Origin: Niveibacterium sp. SC-1
GTDB lineage: Bacteria; Pseudomonadota; Gammaproteobacteria; Burkholderiales; Rhodocyclaceae
Assembly (NCBI RefSeq): GCF_038235435.1
Contig: NZ_CP151275.1
Coordinates: forward strand, 3,286,001 to 3,350,000
Length of the DNA: 64,000 nt
Direction of reading: 5' to 3'
Below, piece by piece: positions 8,309-16,934 of this stretch. The position numbers were made by a program, and so were the translations under genes. Each line of letters opens with the position of its first letter. Positions within the stretch are counted from its first letter, which is position 1. Below the pieces are notes generated by a model. It saw nothing but the letters and a program-made list of their open reading frames with translations. It searched no databases and had not been told where the DNA came from.

Positions 8309-9571
8309 ATGAAGAAACGCACCCTGTTGGTCCTGGTTGCGGTCGTCGGCGCGATCGGTGCCGGCATCGCTTACTCGAACGCCAAGAAGAAAGACACAGA
8401 CACCGCCAAGCGCGGCTTCCAACAGAACTTTGCGGTCGTGACCGCACCGGTGACGCTGCGGGATGTGCCGCAGGTGCTGCGCTACAGCGGCTTCGTCACC
8501 CCGGTGTCCAGTGTGGAGATCCGCGCTCAGACCACCAGTACGGTGCGCGAACTGCGCGCTCGCGAGGGCCAGAACGTGGCCAAGGGCGAAGTGCTCTTCG
8601 TGCTCGACAGCCGCGCCGACGCCGCCGCCACCGACAAGCTCGTGGCCCAGCTCGCGAAGGACCGCGCCCTGCTCGCCGATGCGCGCCGCACCCTGCAGCG
8701 CAACGAGGAGCTGCTGGCCCGCAACTTCGTCTCCGCGACCGTGGTGGACACTTCGCGCAGCAACGTCGATGCGCTGGAGGCGACGGTCAAGGCCGACCAG
8801 GCGGCGATCGACGAGTCCAAGGTCACCGAGGGCTATTCGCGTATCGTCGCGCCGCAGGGCGGCCGCGTCGGCACGATCAACGTGCGGGTCGGCAGTCTGG
8901 TGCAACCGGGTAGCGCGCAACCGCTGACCGTGCTCACCCAGCTCGATCCCGTCGACGTGTCCTTCGCCGTGCCCGAGAGCGAGCTCGGTCCCCTGCTCAC
9001 CGCCCAGCACGCGGGCGACGTTGCCGTCAGCGCCACACTCGACCAGACGCATGCGACCGGCAAGCTCTCCTTCATCGACAGCGCCGTCGATTCGACCATC
9101 GGCAGCCTGCGTGCAAAGGCGCGCTTCGACAATCCCAAGCTTCAGCTCTGGCCGGGCGCACTGGTCCAGGTCGAGCTCACCCTCAACACGCTTCATCAGG
9201 CCACCACGGTGCCGCTCGCCGCGGTACAGGTCGGCGCTGATCGCCAGTTCGTCTATCGGCTGGGTGCGGACTCCAAGGTGGAGGCCGTGCCGGTGAAGAT
9301 CGTCTATCAGACCAGCGAACTCGCTGTGGTCGATGGCGTTGCGCCGGGCGGCAAGGTCGTAGTGGAAGGCGGCCAGAACCTGCGCCCGGGCGCCTCTGTG
9401 CATGAGGCCGGCAAGGGCGGCTGGGATGGCAAGAAAGGCGCGGGCGGCCAGAGCGGCTGGAACGGCCAGAAATCCGGTGGCGGAGGCGGATGGAACGGCC
9501 AGAAGTCCGGCGGCGGTTCCGGCAACTGGCCCAAGAAGGACGCGCAAGCAGCAGGGAGCAGCGCGCAATGA
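8309..9571 (+). CDS. RND efflux periplasmic adaptor (membrane fusion protein) with a Trp-Gly repeat tail
   Basis: HlyD/AcrA-type adaptor of 420 residues that links an inner-membrane RND pump to an outer-membrane channel. An N-terminal hydrophobic segment (about 5-22) anchors or exports it. The lipoyl/barrel-sandwich halves (about 65-95 and 165-205) flank an alpha-hairpin (about 100-160), and a beta-barrel region follows. The last 50 residues or so are unusual: three units of the form GWxGxK in a Gly-rich context, encoded partly by a 33-base tandem repeat. The stop codon overlaps the start of the RND gene by four bases, so the pair is translationally coupled. No outer-membrane factor gene follows; a terminator closes the transcript after the pump. 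Confidence 0.92.
   Translation: MKKRTLLVLVAVVGAIGAGIAYSNAKKKDTDTAKRGFQQNFAVVTAPVTLRDVPQVLRYSGFVTPVSSVEIRAQTTSTVRELRAREGQNVAKGEVLFVLDSRADAAATDKLVAQLAKDRALLADARRTLQRNEELLARNFVSATVVDTSRSNVDALEATVKADQAAIDESKVTEGYSRIVAPQGGRVGTINVRVGSLVQPGSAQPLTVLTQLDPVDVSFAVPESELGPLLTAQHAGDVAVSATLDQTHATGKLSFIDSAVDSTIGSLRAKARFDNPKLQLWPGALVQVELTLNTLHQATTVPLAAVQVGADRQFVYRLGADSKVEAVPVKIVYQTSELAVVDGVAPGGKVVVEGGQNLRPGASVHEAGKGGWDGKKGAGGQSGWNGQKSGGGGGWNGQKSGGGSGNWPKKDAQAAGSSAQ
9455..9520 (+). repeat. Tandem repeat, two copies of 33 bp, inside the adaptor gene
   Basis: Unit one (9455-9487) and unit two (9488-9520) differ at only a few bases and encode near-identical 11-residue stretches of the form GWNGQKSGGG. The repeat explains the Gly/Trp-rich tail of the adaptor and may expand or contract by slippage. 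Confidence 0.85.
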
Positions 9572-12500
9572 GTCTTTCCGAGCTGTGCATCCGTCGTCCT
9601 GTGATGACGGTGCTGCTGTCCATCTCGCTCGTGGTGGCCGGCTGCCTGGGTTACATGTACCTGCCGATCGCCGCGCTGCCCAGCTATGACACGCCGACGA
9701 TCAACGTCAGCGCCAACCTGCCGGGCGCCAGCCCGGACACGATGGCCTCGTCGGTCGCGATCCCTCTGGAAAAGCAGTTCGCCACGATCGCGGGCGTGGT
9801 GTCGATCAGCTCGAGCAACACGCTGGGCAGCACCTCGGTCACGATCGAGTTCGAATCGGGCCGCAACATCGACGCCGCCGCGGTTGACGTGCAGGCCGCG
9901 CTGCTGCGTGCGCAGCGCCAGTTGCCCGAGGAAATGACGAGTCTGCCTTCGTATCGCAAGGTGAATCCGGCGGACGCGCCGATCATGTTCCTCGCGATCA
10001 GCTCGCCCTCGATCAAGCTCTCGGACCTGGACGACTACGCCGAGAACCTGCTCTCGCCTGCGCTCTCCACGCTAGAAGGCGTGGCGCAGGTGAACATCAA
10101 CGGGCAGAAGAAATTCGCGGTACGGGTGGAAGCGGATCCCGACAAGCTCGCGGCGCGCGGACTCACGCTGGATGACGTCTCCAACGCCCTGCGTGCAGCC
10201 AACGCCAACTCGCCGCTCGGCGTGCTGCGCGGTCCGCGCCAGACGCTCACGCTGGAATCCAACCGACAACTGCGCCATGCGGCCGAGTTCGCGCCGCTGA
10301 TCATCGCCACCCGCGACGGGCAACCGGTGCGCGTCTCGGACGTCGCTACCGTGACTGACAGCACCGAATCGCTCAACACCGCAAACTGGGCCAACGGGGA
10401 ACGCACCATCGGCCTCTCGGTCCAGAAACAGCCCGACGCCAACACGGTTGCCACGGTGGACCGCATCCGTGCGCTGCTGCCGAAACTGCAGGCGCAGATG
10501 CCGGCCTCGGTGAAGGTGCAGTTGCTCAACGACCGTTCGATCTCGATCCGCGACGCGATCCACGACGTGCAGCTGACCCTGCTGTTCACCGCCGCGCTGG
10601 TGATCCTGGTCATCTTCCTGTTCCTGCGCCACATCACCGCAACGTTGATTCCGGCCGTGACCTTGCCGATCTCGCTGATCGGCGCGCTGGGCCTGCTCTA
10701 CGCCTTCGGCTACAGCCTCGACAACATCTCGTTGCTGGGTCTCACGCTGGCGGTGGGCCTGGTGGTCGACGATGCGATCGTGGTGCTGGAGAACATCGTG
10801 CGCCATGTCGAAGACGGCATGAAACCGATGCAGGCGGCGATCCAGGGCGCACGCGAGGTGAGCTTCACCATCATCTCGATCTCGCTGTCGCTGGTTGCGG
10901 TATTCATCCCGATCTTCTTCATGCCCGGCGTGATCGGCCTGCTCTTCCACGAGTTCGCGGTCACGGTGTCGCTGGCGATCGTGGTGTCGGCCATCATCTC
11001 GCTCACGCTGATTCCGTTGATGGGCAGCCGCCTGCTCAAGTCCGCGCACGAGGAGAAAGAAACCCGCATCACCCAGCTCTTCGAGGCGGGCTTCCAGAAA
11101 GTGCTGCACTTCTACGAGCGCAGCCTGGATCTCGCGCTGCGGAACAAGCCGGTGCTCGCGCTGGTCGCGGTCGCCACCCTGGTGGGCAGTGCCTGGTTGT
11201 TCCAGAGCAGCCCCAAGGGCTTCTTCCCGCAGGAAGACATCGGTCAGATCTCGATCACCGCGGAAGGCGCGAACGATGCGTCCTTCCGTTCGCTGTCAGA
11301 CCAGACCGAAACCCTGATGGCCATCGTGCGCAAAGACCCTGCGGTCGACAGCGTCACCGGCTTCGCCAGCGAAACCCAGGTCCGGCTCTTCGTCTCGCTC
11401 AAGCCGCGCGGCGAACGCGACAACATGCAGGCGGTGGTCGAACGCCTGCGCAAGACCGCACGCGCCCTGCCCAGCCTCAACGTGTTCATGACGCCGATCC
11501 AGAACCTGCGTCTGGGCGGTCGCGTGAGCAAGAGCCAGTTCCAGTACGTGATGCAGAGCGTGCAGGGCGAAGAGCTCAATACCTGGGCAGAGAAGCTGCG
11601 CATCGCGGTCTCGCAGGACCCGGCCTTCCGCGACGTAACGACCGACTCCCAACTCAAGGGCCTCAACGCGCGCGTCGACATCGACCGCGATCGCGCCAAC
11701 CTTTACGGCGTTGGGCTCGCCGACGTGCGCAGCGCGCTGTATGCCGCTTTCGGCGACCTTCAGGTGTCATCGATCTACACGGCAAGCGGCGACTACCAGG
11801 TGATCCTCTCCCTGGCGGAACCCTTCCGCCGCGACGAGACCTCGCTCGGTCGCATCCAGGTGCGCAACAAGAGTGGCCAGTTGGTGCCGATTTCCAACGT
11901 GGCGAAGATCAGCCGCGTTGCCGGCCCGACCTCGGTGAACCACCAGGGCCAGCTGCAGGCCGTGACGCTCGCCTTCAACCTCGCGCCGGGCATCCCGCTG
12001 GGCGAGGCGACCACGCGCCTGCAGGCCGTGCAGCGGCAGATCGGCATGCCCGACTCGATCCTCACCAACTTCGCCGGCGACGCGGCCGCCTTCCAGCAGT
12101 CGCAGGGCGCGCAGGTGGTGCTGATCCTGGGTGCCCTGGCCGTGATCTACGTGCTGCTGGGCGTGCTGTACGAGAGCTACATCCACCCGCTCACCATCCT
12201 CGCCGGCCTGCCTTCGGCGGCGATCGGCGCGCTGGTGACCCTGCGGCTCTTCGGCATGGAGCTCACGATCATCGCCAGCATCGGCGTGCTGATGCTGATC
12301 GGCATCGTGAAGAAGAACGCGATCATGATGATCGACTTCGCAATCGAAGCGCAGCGCGCCGGCAAGACGCCGCAGGAAGCAATCCGCGAGGCCTGCCTCC
12401 TGCGTTTTCGCCCGATCACCATGACCACACTCTGCGCGTTGATGGGCGCGCTGCCGCTGGCCCTGGGCATCGGCGCCGGCGCCGAGCTGCGCGCGCCGCT

Positions 12501-12633
12501 GGGCGTCGCGGTGGTCGGCGGCCTGGTGTTCTCGCAGCTGATCACGCTCTACATCACACCAGTGATCTACCTCTACTTCGAAGGCCTGCGGCGCCATCGT
12601 CCGCTGCCGGACGAAGAGATCGCCCCGGCCTGA
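9568..12633 (+). CDS. RND family multidrug efflux permease (HAE-1, MdtB/MdtC-like)
   Basis: Proton-driven inner-membrane pump of 1021 residues, the usual length of HAE-1 transporters (about 1020-1050). The N-terminal IRRPVMT motif starts the first helix. The TM4 proton-relay pair of aspartates is present in GLVVDDAIVVLENI. Twelve helices and two large periplasmic loops follow from the family layout. It starts within the adaptor stop codon (ATGA overlap). Motif style is closest to MdtB/MdtC/MuxB-type pumps, which can work as heteromers, but only one RND gene is present here. Substrates cannot be told from sequence. Confidence 0.95.
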   Translation: MSLSELCIRRPVMTVLLSISLVVAGCLGYMYLPIAALPSYDTPTINVSANLPGASPDTMASSVAIPLEKQFATIAGVVSISSSNTLGSTSVTIEFESGRNIDAAAVDVQAALLRAQRQLPEEMTSLPSYRKVNPADAPIMFLAISSPSIKLSDLDDYAENLLSPALSTLEGVAQVNINGQKKFAVRVEADPDKLAARGLTLDDVSNALRAANANSPLGVLRGPRQTLTLESNRQLRHAAEFAPLIIATRDGQPVRVSDVATVTDSTESLNTANWANGERTIGLSVQKQPDANTVATVDRIRALLPKLQAQMPASVKVQLLNDRSISIRDAIHDVQLTLLFTAALVILVIFLFLRHITATLIPAVTLPISLIGALGLLYAFGYSLDNISLLGLTLAVGLVVDDAIVVLENIVRHVEDGMKPMQAAIQGAREVSFTIISISLSLVAVFIPIFFMPGVIGLLFHEFAVTVSLAIVVSAIISLTLIPLMGSRLLKSAHEEKETRITQLFEAGFQKVLHFYERSLDLALRNKPVLALVAVATLVGSAWLFQSSPKGFFPQEDIGQISITAEGANDASFRSLSDQTETLMAIVRKDPAVDSVTGFASETQVRLFVSLKPRGERDNMQAVVERLRKTARALPSLNVFMTPIQNLRLGGRVSKSQFQYVMQSVQGEELNTWAEKLRIAVSQDPAFRDVTTDSQLKGLNARVDIDRDRANLYGVGLADVRSALYAAFGDLQVSSIYTASGDYQVILSLAEPFRRDETSLGRIQVRNKSGQLVPISNVAKISRVAGPTSVNHQGQLQAVTLAFNLAPGIPLGEATTRLQAVQRQIGMPDSILTNFAGDAAAFQQSQGAQVVLILGALAVIYVLLGVLYESYIHPLTILAGLPSAAIGALVTLRLFGMELTIIASIGVLMLIGIVKKNAIMMIDFAIEAQRAGKTPQEAIREACLLRFRPITMTTLCALMGALPLALGIGAGAELRAPLGVAVVGGLVFSQLITLYITPVIYLYFEGLRRHRPLPDEEIAPA

Positions 12634-12652
12634 GCGAACACGGAGCGCAAAC

Positions 12653-12683
12653 AAAAAGGGCGCCGCAATGCGGCGCCCTTTTT
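12653..12683. terminator. Bidirectional terminator between RND operon and DUF808 gene
   Basis: A nine-pair perfect stem GGGCGCCGC/GCGGCGCCC with a three-base loop is flanked by A5 and T5, so it can act on both strands. Confidence 0.92.
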
Positions 12684-12709
12684 CGTTCCTTTGTGTTCTA
12701 TCGCCTGCC

Positions 12710-13663
12710 CTACTTCTTGCGAGCGAACAGCGCAAACACAGGCTGCACGGCCTTCACCAGCAGCAGGACCACTGCACCCGCGATGACGCCCGCCACGATG
12801 TTGTAGAGCGGAGAGGCCAGCGCCGCCAGAACGCCACCGACACCGGCAACCCCGTGCGCGAGCTCGCCCAGATGTTCCTGCATGTGATGCGCAAAAGGCA
12901 GGCCGTGCACCAGGATGCCGCCGCCGACCATGAACATCGCGACCGTGCCGATCACGGCCAGCGCCTTCATCAGCCGCGGCGCGAACGCCAGCAAGCCACG
13001 CCCCACGCCCCGCTTGAGGGCGGCCCAAGCGCCATCGGCCTTGTCACGGATGAGATAGAAGCCGGCGTCGTCCATCTTCACGATGCTGCCCACAAGGGCA
13101 TAGACACCCACGGTCATGATCGCGGCCACGCCGGCCAGCACCGCCACCTGCGTGGCGAACGCCGCCTGTTGCACCGTGCCCAACGCGATCACGATGATCT
13201 CGGCCGACAACACGAAGTCTGTGCGCACCGCGCCCTTGATCTTCTCGCGCTCGAAGCTCACCAGGTCGATCTCCGGCGTCGCGACGGCCTGGGCATGGGC
13301 CTGGTGCTCGGCGACCTCTTCCTCGTGATGGAAGAGCTTGTGAGCAATCTTCTCGAAGCCTTCGAAACACAGGTAGGCACCACCCAGCATCAGCAACGGC
13401 GTCACCAGCCAGGGCGCGACTGCGCTGATCAGCAGCGCCGCGGGCACGAGAATCAGCTTGTTACGGGCCGATCCCTTCGCCACTGCCCACACCACCGGCA
13501 ACTCGCGTTCAGCACGCACGCCCGACACCTGTTCCGCGTTGAGCGCGAGGTCATCGCCCAGCACGCCAGCCGTCTTCTTGGCCGCCACCTTGGTCATCAA
13601 GGAAACGTCGTCGAGCACCGAGGCGATGTCATCGAGCAGGGTCAAAAGGCTGGCGCCGGCCAT
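12710..13663 (-). CDS. DUF808 family inner-membrane protein (YedI-like)
   Basis: Polytopic membrane protein of 317 residues with the family start MAGASLLTLLDDIASVLDD. Hydrophobic stretches near 75-95, 160-210, 235-260 and 275-310 indicate several helices. The signature region FEGFEKIAHKLFHH (about 100-113) is typical of this family. The function is not established; it is related to E. coli YedI. The start was put at the ATG preceded by CGGAGTG rather than further upstream. It converges with the RND operon and shares its bidirectional terminator, and reads away from aceK. Confidence 0.88.
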   Translation of the reverse strand: MAGASLLTLLDDIASVLDDVSLMTKVAAKKTAGVLGDDLALNAEQVSGVRAERELPVVWAVAKGSARNKLILVPAALLISAVAPWLVTPLLMLGGAYLCFEGFEKIAHKLFHHEEEVAEHQAHAQAVATPEIDLVSFEREKIKGAVRTDFVLSAEIIVIALGTVQQAAFATQVAVLAGVAAIMTVGVYALVGSIVKMDDAGFYLIRDKADGAWAALKRGVGRGLLAFAPRLMKALAVIGTVAMFMVGGGILVHGLPFAHHMQEHLGELAHGVAGVGGVLAALASPLYNIVAGVIAGAVVLLLVKAVQPVFALFARKK

Positions 13664-13827
13664 GCGAGCACACTCCGAGAAGGAAGAAGACGGATCGGCA
13701 TCAGACCAGAAAGCCGCCGCGCGCGCATCCTGAATCTGCCGCACACGCCAAACGGTCCCGTATGGCGCGCGCACGCGTAGCCGCTCTACACTGAGGTTCG
13801 CGCCCGGCCCTTTCTGTCCTGCATGCC

Positions 13828-15609
13828 ATGAGCCACCTGTCCGGAATCCCGCTTGCCCAGGCGATCGCCCAGGCCATGATCAACGGCTTCAACCGCCACT
13901 ACCGGATCTTCCGGGAAACGACGGCCGGCGCCCGCAGGCGCTTCGAGCAGGCGGACTGGCAAGGCGAACTGCGCGCCGTGCGCGAGCGCGTGCGCTTCTA
14001 CGACGACCGGGTGGACGAGACGGTGACGCGGCTGCGCGAGGAGTTCGGCGCGGCCAACCTGGATGACCGCAGCTGGCAGCAGGTGAAGCTGCAGTTCATC
14101 GGGCTCCTCCTCAATCACAAGCAGCCCGAACTGGCGGAGACCTTCTTCAACTCCGTGTGCTGCAAGATCCTGCACCGGACCTACTTCCACAACGACTACA
14201 TCTTCGCGCGGCCGGCGATCTCCACCGAGTTCATCCAGTCCTATCCGCCGACCTACTCCAGCTACTACCCGCACGATGGCGGCATGCCACGCGCGGTGCG
14301 CAGGATCATCGAGGACTTCGGCTGGAGCGTGCCCTTCGAGAACCTGGAGCGCGACGTCCTGCGCATCCTCGACGCCGCCCACCAGCATGTCGGCACCTGG
14401 CCGGCACGCGACGTGAACAGCCAGATCCAGGTCCTGTATTCACCCTTCTACCGCAACAAGGCCGCCTACATCATCGGCAAGGTGATCAACGGCTACGTCG
14501 AATATCCCTTTGCCGTGGTGGTGCGACAGAACGCGCGAGACCAACTGTATGTGGACGCGCTGCTGCTCGAACCCTGGCGGATCTCGCTGCTGTTCTCGCT
14601 CTCGCGCGCCTACTTCATGGTCGACATGGAAGTGCCCTCGGCCTACGTGCAGTTCCTGCGCTCGATCATGCCCACGAAGCCGCGCTCCGAGCTCTACACC
14701 ATGCTGGGCCTGGGCAAGCAGGGCAAGACCATGTTCTATCGCGACCTCATCACCCATCTGATGCATTCGAACGACTTCTTCATCGTCGCGCCGGGCATCC
14801 GCGGGATGGTGATGGCGGTCTTCACCCTGCCCTCCTTCCCCTATGTCTTCAAGGTGATCAAGGACCAGCAGGCGATCCAGAAGGAGATGGACCGGGACAC
14901 GGTCAAGCGCAAGTACCAGATGGTCAAGCAGGTCGACCGCGTCGGTCGCATGGCCGACACCCTGGAGTTCTCGATGGTGGCGCTGCCGCGCAACCGCTTC
15001 GATCCCGCCCTGGTCGAGGAACTCAAGCGCGTGTGCGGATCGAGCATCGAGGAAGACGGCGAATCGATCGTGATCAGCCATGTGTACATCGAGCGCAGGC
15101 TGATGCCCTTGAACCTCTTCCTGGAGCAGGCCGACGAGGCCCAGACCGAACACGCCGTGCAGGAATACGGCAACGCCATCCGCGAGATGGCGCAGGCCAA
15201 CATCTTCCCCGGCGACATGCTGTGGAAGAACTTCGGCGTCACCCGCTACGGTCGCGTGGTCTTCTACGACTATGACGAAATCGAATACATGACCGACTGC
15301 CACTTCCGCCGCATCCCCCCTGCGCCCAACGAGGACGTCGAAATGAGCGGCGAGGTCTGGTACCCGGTCGCCCGCAATGACATCTTCCCGGAAGAGTTCG
15401 GCACCTTCCTGCTGGGCCTGCCTCGGGTGCGACGAGCCTTTCTCAAGTATCACCCCGACCTGCTCGACGCAGGCTTCTGGCAGGCCGCCCAGGCGCGCAC
15501 CCTGCAGGGCCATGTCGAGGATTTCTTCCCCTATCCCCAACGCCTGCGTCTGGGCCTGGCTGAGGACGGCTCGCGCGATACCGAATGGCGCGCGGAGGCG
15601 GAGGACTAA
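13828..15609 (+). CDS. aceK: Isocitrate dehydrogenase kinase/phosphatase
   Basis: Bifunctional enzyme that phosphorylates Icd to inactivate it and also removes the phosphate, controlling the split of isocitrate between the TCA cycle and the glyoxylate shunt. The protein is 593 residues, close to the typical 570-610, and collinear over the whole length. The ATP-binding region contains the segment APGIRGMVMAVFTLPSFPYV (about 325-344) and the active-site loop around YDYDEIEYMTDCHFR, with kinase-type catalytic aspartates. Unlike the enteric operon there is no aceB or aceA next to it; it stands alone with its own terminator. Its target, icd, lies about 10 kb upstream on the other strand. Confidence 0.97.
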   Translation: MSHLSGIPLAQAIAQAMINGFNRHYRIFRETTAGARRRFEQADWQGELRAVRERVRFYDDRVDETVTRLREEFGAANLDDRSWQQVKLQFIGLLLNHKQPELAETFFNSVCCKILHRTYFHNDYIFARPAISTEFIQSYPPTYSSYYPHDGGMPRAVRRIIEDFGWSVPFENLERDVLRILDAAHQHVGTWPARDVNSQIQVLYSPFYRNKAAYIIGKVINGYVEYPFAVVVRQNARDQLYVDALLLEPWRISLLFSLSRAYFMVDMEVPSAYVQFLRSIMPTKPRSELYTMLGLGKQGKTMFYRDLITHLMHSNDFFIVAPGIRGMVMAVFTLPSFPYVFKVIKDQQAIQKEMDRDTVKRKYQMVKQVDRVGRMADTLEFSMVALPRNRFDPALVEELKRVCGSSIEEDGESIVISHVYIERRLMPLNLFLEQADEAQTEHAVQEYGNAIREMAQANIFPGDMLWKNFGVTRYGRVVFYDYDEIEYMTDCHFRRIPPAPNEDVEMSGEVWYPVARNDIFPEEFGTFLLGLPRVRRAFLKYHPDLLDAGFWQAAQARTLQGHVEDFFPYPQRLRLGLAEDGSRDTEWRAEAED

Positions 15610-15612
15610 AAG

Positions 15613-15640
15613 AAAAACGGCCGCTCACGCGGCCGTTTTT
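15613..15640. terminator. Bidirectional terminator between aceK and the PEP-CTERM gene
   Basis: A twelve-pair stem (AAAAACGGCCGC with its complement) around a TCAC loop, with A and T runs built into the arms. It can serve aceK on plus and the PEP-CTERM gene on minus. Confidence 0.92.
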
Positions 15641-15657
15641 CCTGGCTCCCGGTCGAA

Positions 15658-16719
15658 TCAGGCCTTCGTCTTGCGTCGACGCATGCCTGCCAGGCCAGCC
15701 AGACCGATACCCACGAGACCCAGGGCGGCCGGTTCAGGCACGGACGGGCCCGGCGGCTCATCGACCGGCGTGTCATCTACCTGGCTGACCCGGAAGGTCG
15801 TGGTCAGGCCCAGGAAGAACACGTTGTCGTCGTCGGAGGGGTTGTTGGTCAGCAGTTCCAGATAGGTGTCGCCCGCCGTCAGGAAGGGCGAAGCATCCGC
15901 GCTGTTGCCGGCACCAAGGTTGTAAAGCTCGTCGTCACCAGCACCGCCGGCGCAGTTCGGGTCCGGGTTGGCTGTGCTGTCGCCAGTACCACCTACGGTA
16001 ATCAGCGCACCGTTCTCGGCCAGGAAACTGGCATCGTCGTTGCCACCTGCGCAGCTGGTGAGGCGACGGCTGGTTGTATGGGTGCTGGTGCGCACATCCA
16101 CTACAGTGACCTGACCCGTGGCGTTGACCGCGGAATTGCCGTTGTAGCTGTAGCTGGAAGCCAGCGAAGCAATCACGTTGCCACCGGTATAGGCCGATGC
16201 GAAATCGAGATGGGTCGTATCGCCGCCAGAGCTCAGCTCGCCATCCATGATGATGGCGGTGCCACCGACGGTCGAAGCGTTCTTGTACACCACGACGAGT
16301 ACTTCGCCGTCGAGGAAGGCCCCCTCGCTCAAGCCAAAGCTGTAGGCACCGCCCGAACCACCATCGATAACCGGCTTGACGATACTTGTGACATCCCAGA
16401 CCACGGTCGTGGCCGGGTTGGTGTTCGGTACGAGGATCGAGCCAGTAGCCGGCGCGAACGTGGTCCCGCCGAAGGTCACGTTCCCGATGCCGCCGGACCA
16501 GACGCTGCTCGAGTAAAGATAGGCTTTTTGGACCACCGAGCCAGACGCAACGTTGACATCCAGCGATCCGGTTGCGGAGCTACCGCCCCAGCCATCGATG
16601 GCCAGCGCTGCGTCCTGATAGGCAGAGCGCAAGAGCAGAGTGGCGTTTGCAGACGGCGCAGCAAGCGCACCCATTGCGCAGGCGGTTGCAACCGCCAGGT
16701 ACTTCAGCTTGGACTTCAT
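15658..16719 (-). CDS. PEP-CTERM sorting domain protein, extracellular or surface-bound
   Basis: Secreted protein of 353 residues. It has a signal peptide (about 1-27, cleavage near ANA), a long Gly/Ser/Thr/Asn-rich mature part, and the C-terminal sorting signal VPEPAALGLVGIGLAGLAG followed by the basic tail MRRRKTKA. Such signals are processed by an exosortase (EpsH/XrtA family), linking the protein to exopolysaccharide or biofilm export; no exosortase gene is in this window. The mature part contains few cysteines (one pair near 222-255) and no recognised enzyme motif. Start is the ATG with GGGAG upstream. The 215-base region upstream (16720-16934) is AT-rich, including T10, unlike its surroundings; I see no convincing sigma-54 or sigma-70 promoter there. 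Confidence 0.9.
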   Translation of the reverse strand: MKSKLKYLAVATACAMGALAAPSANATLLLRSAYQDAALAIDGWGGSSATGSLDVNVASGSVVQKAYLYSSSVWSGGIGNVTFGGTTFAPATGSILVPNTNPATTVVWDVTSIVKPVIDGGSGGAYSFGLSEGAFLDGEVLVVVYKNASTVGGTAIIMDGELSSGGDTTHLDFASAYTGGNVIASLASSYSYNGNSAVNATGQVTVVDVRTSTHTTSRRLTSCAGGNDDASFLAENGALITVGGTGDSTANPDPNCAGGAGDDELYNLGAGNSADASPFLTAGDTYLELLTNNPSDDDNVFFLGLTTTFRVSQVDDTPVDEPPGPSVPEPAALGLVGIGLAGLAGMRRRKTKA

Positions 16720-16934
16720 GTCTCACTCCCGCGATTTAGTTTGTTGAAGCGAATCGTCAAAGCGACGAGCTGCACTCCCCAAAGCCAGAAGTGTTCCTTG
16801 TTAAAGCAAGATGAAAAAACAACAATTTATCAGTGACTTATTCACCTTTTTTTTTTGCAACGCTCGTACCGGACAAGAAAACTGTAAAAACCGTTGACGA
16901 GGCCAGAACCCGGAGCGGACGCCAGCCTGCGAAC

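Noticed and set aside
16740..16800. Possible sigma-54 promoter before the PEP-CTERM gene (TGGC...TGC)
   Set aside because: The GG and GC are eleven bases apart instead of ten and the core does not match; it would be inactive.
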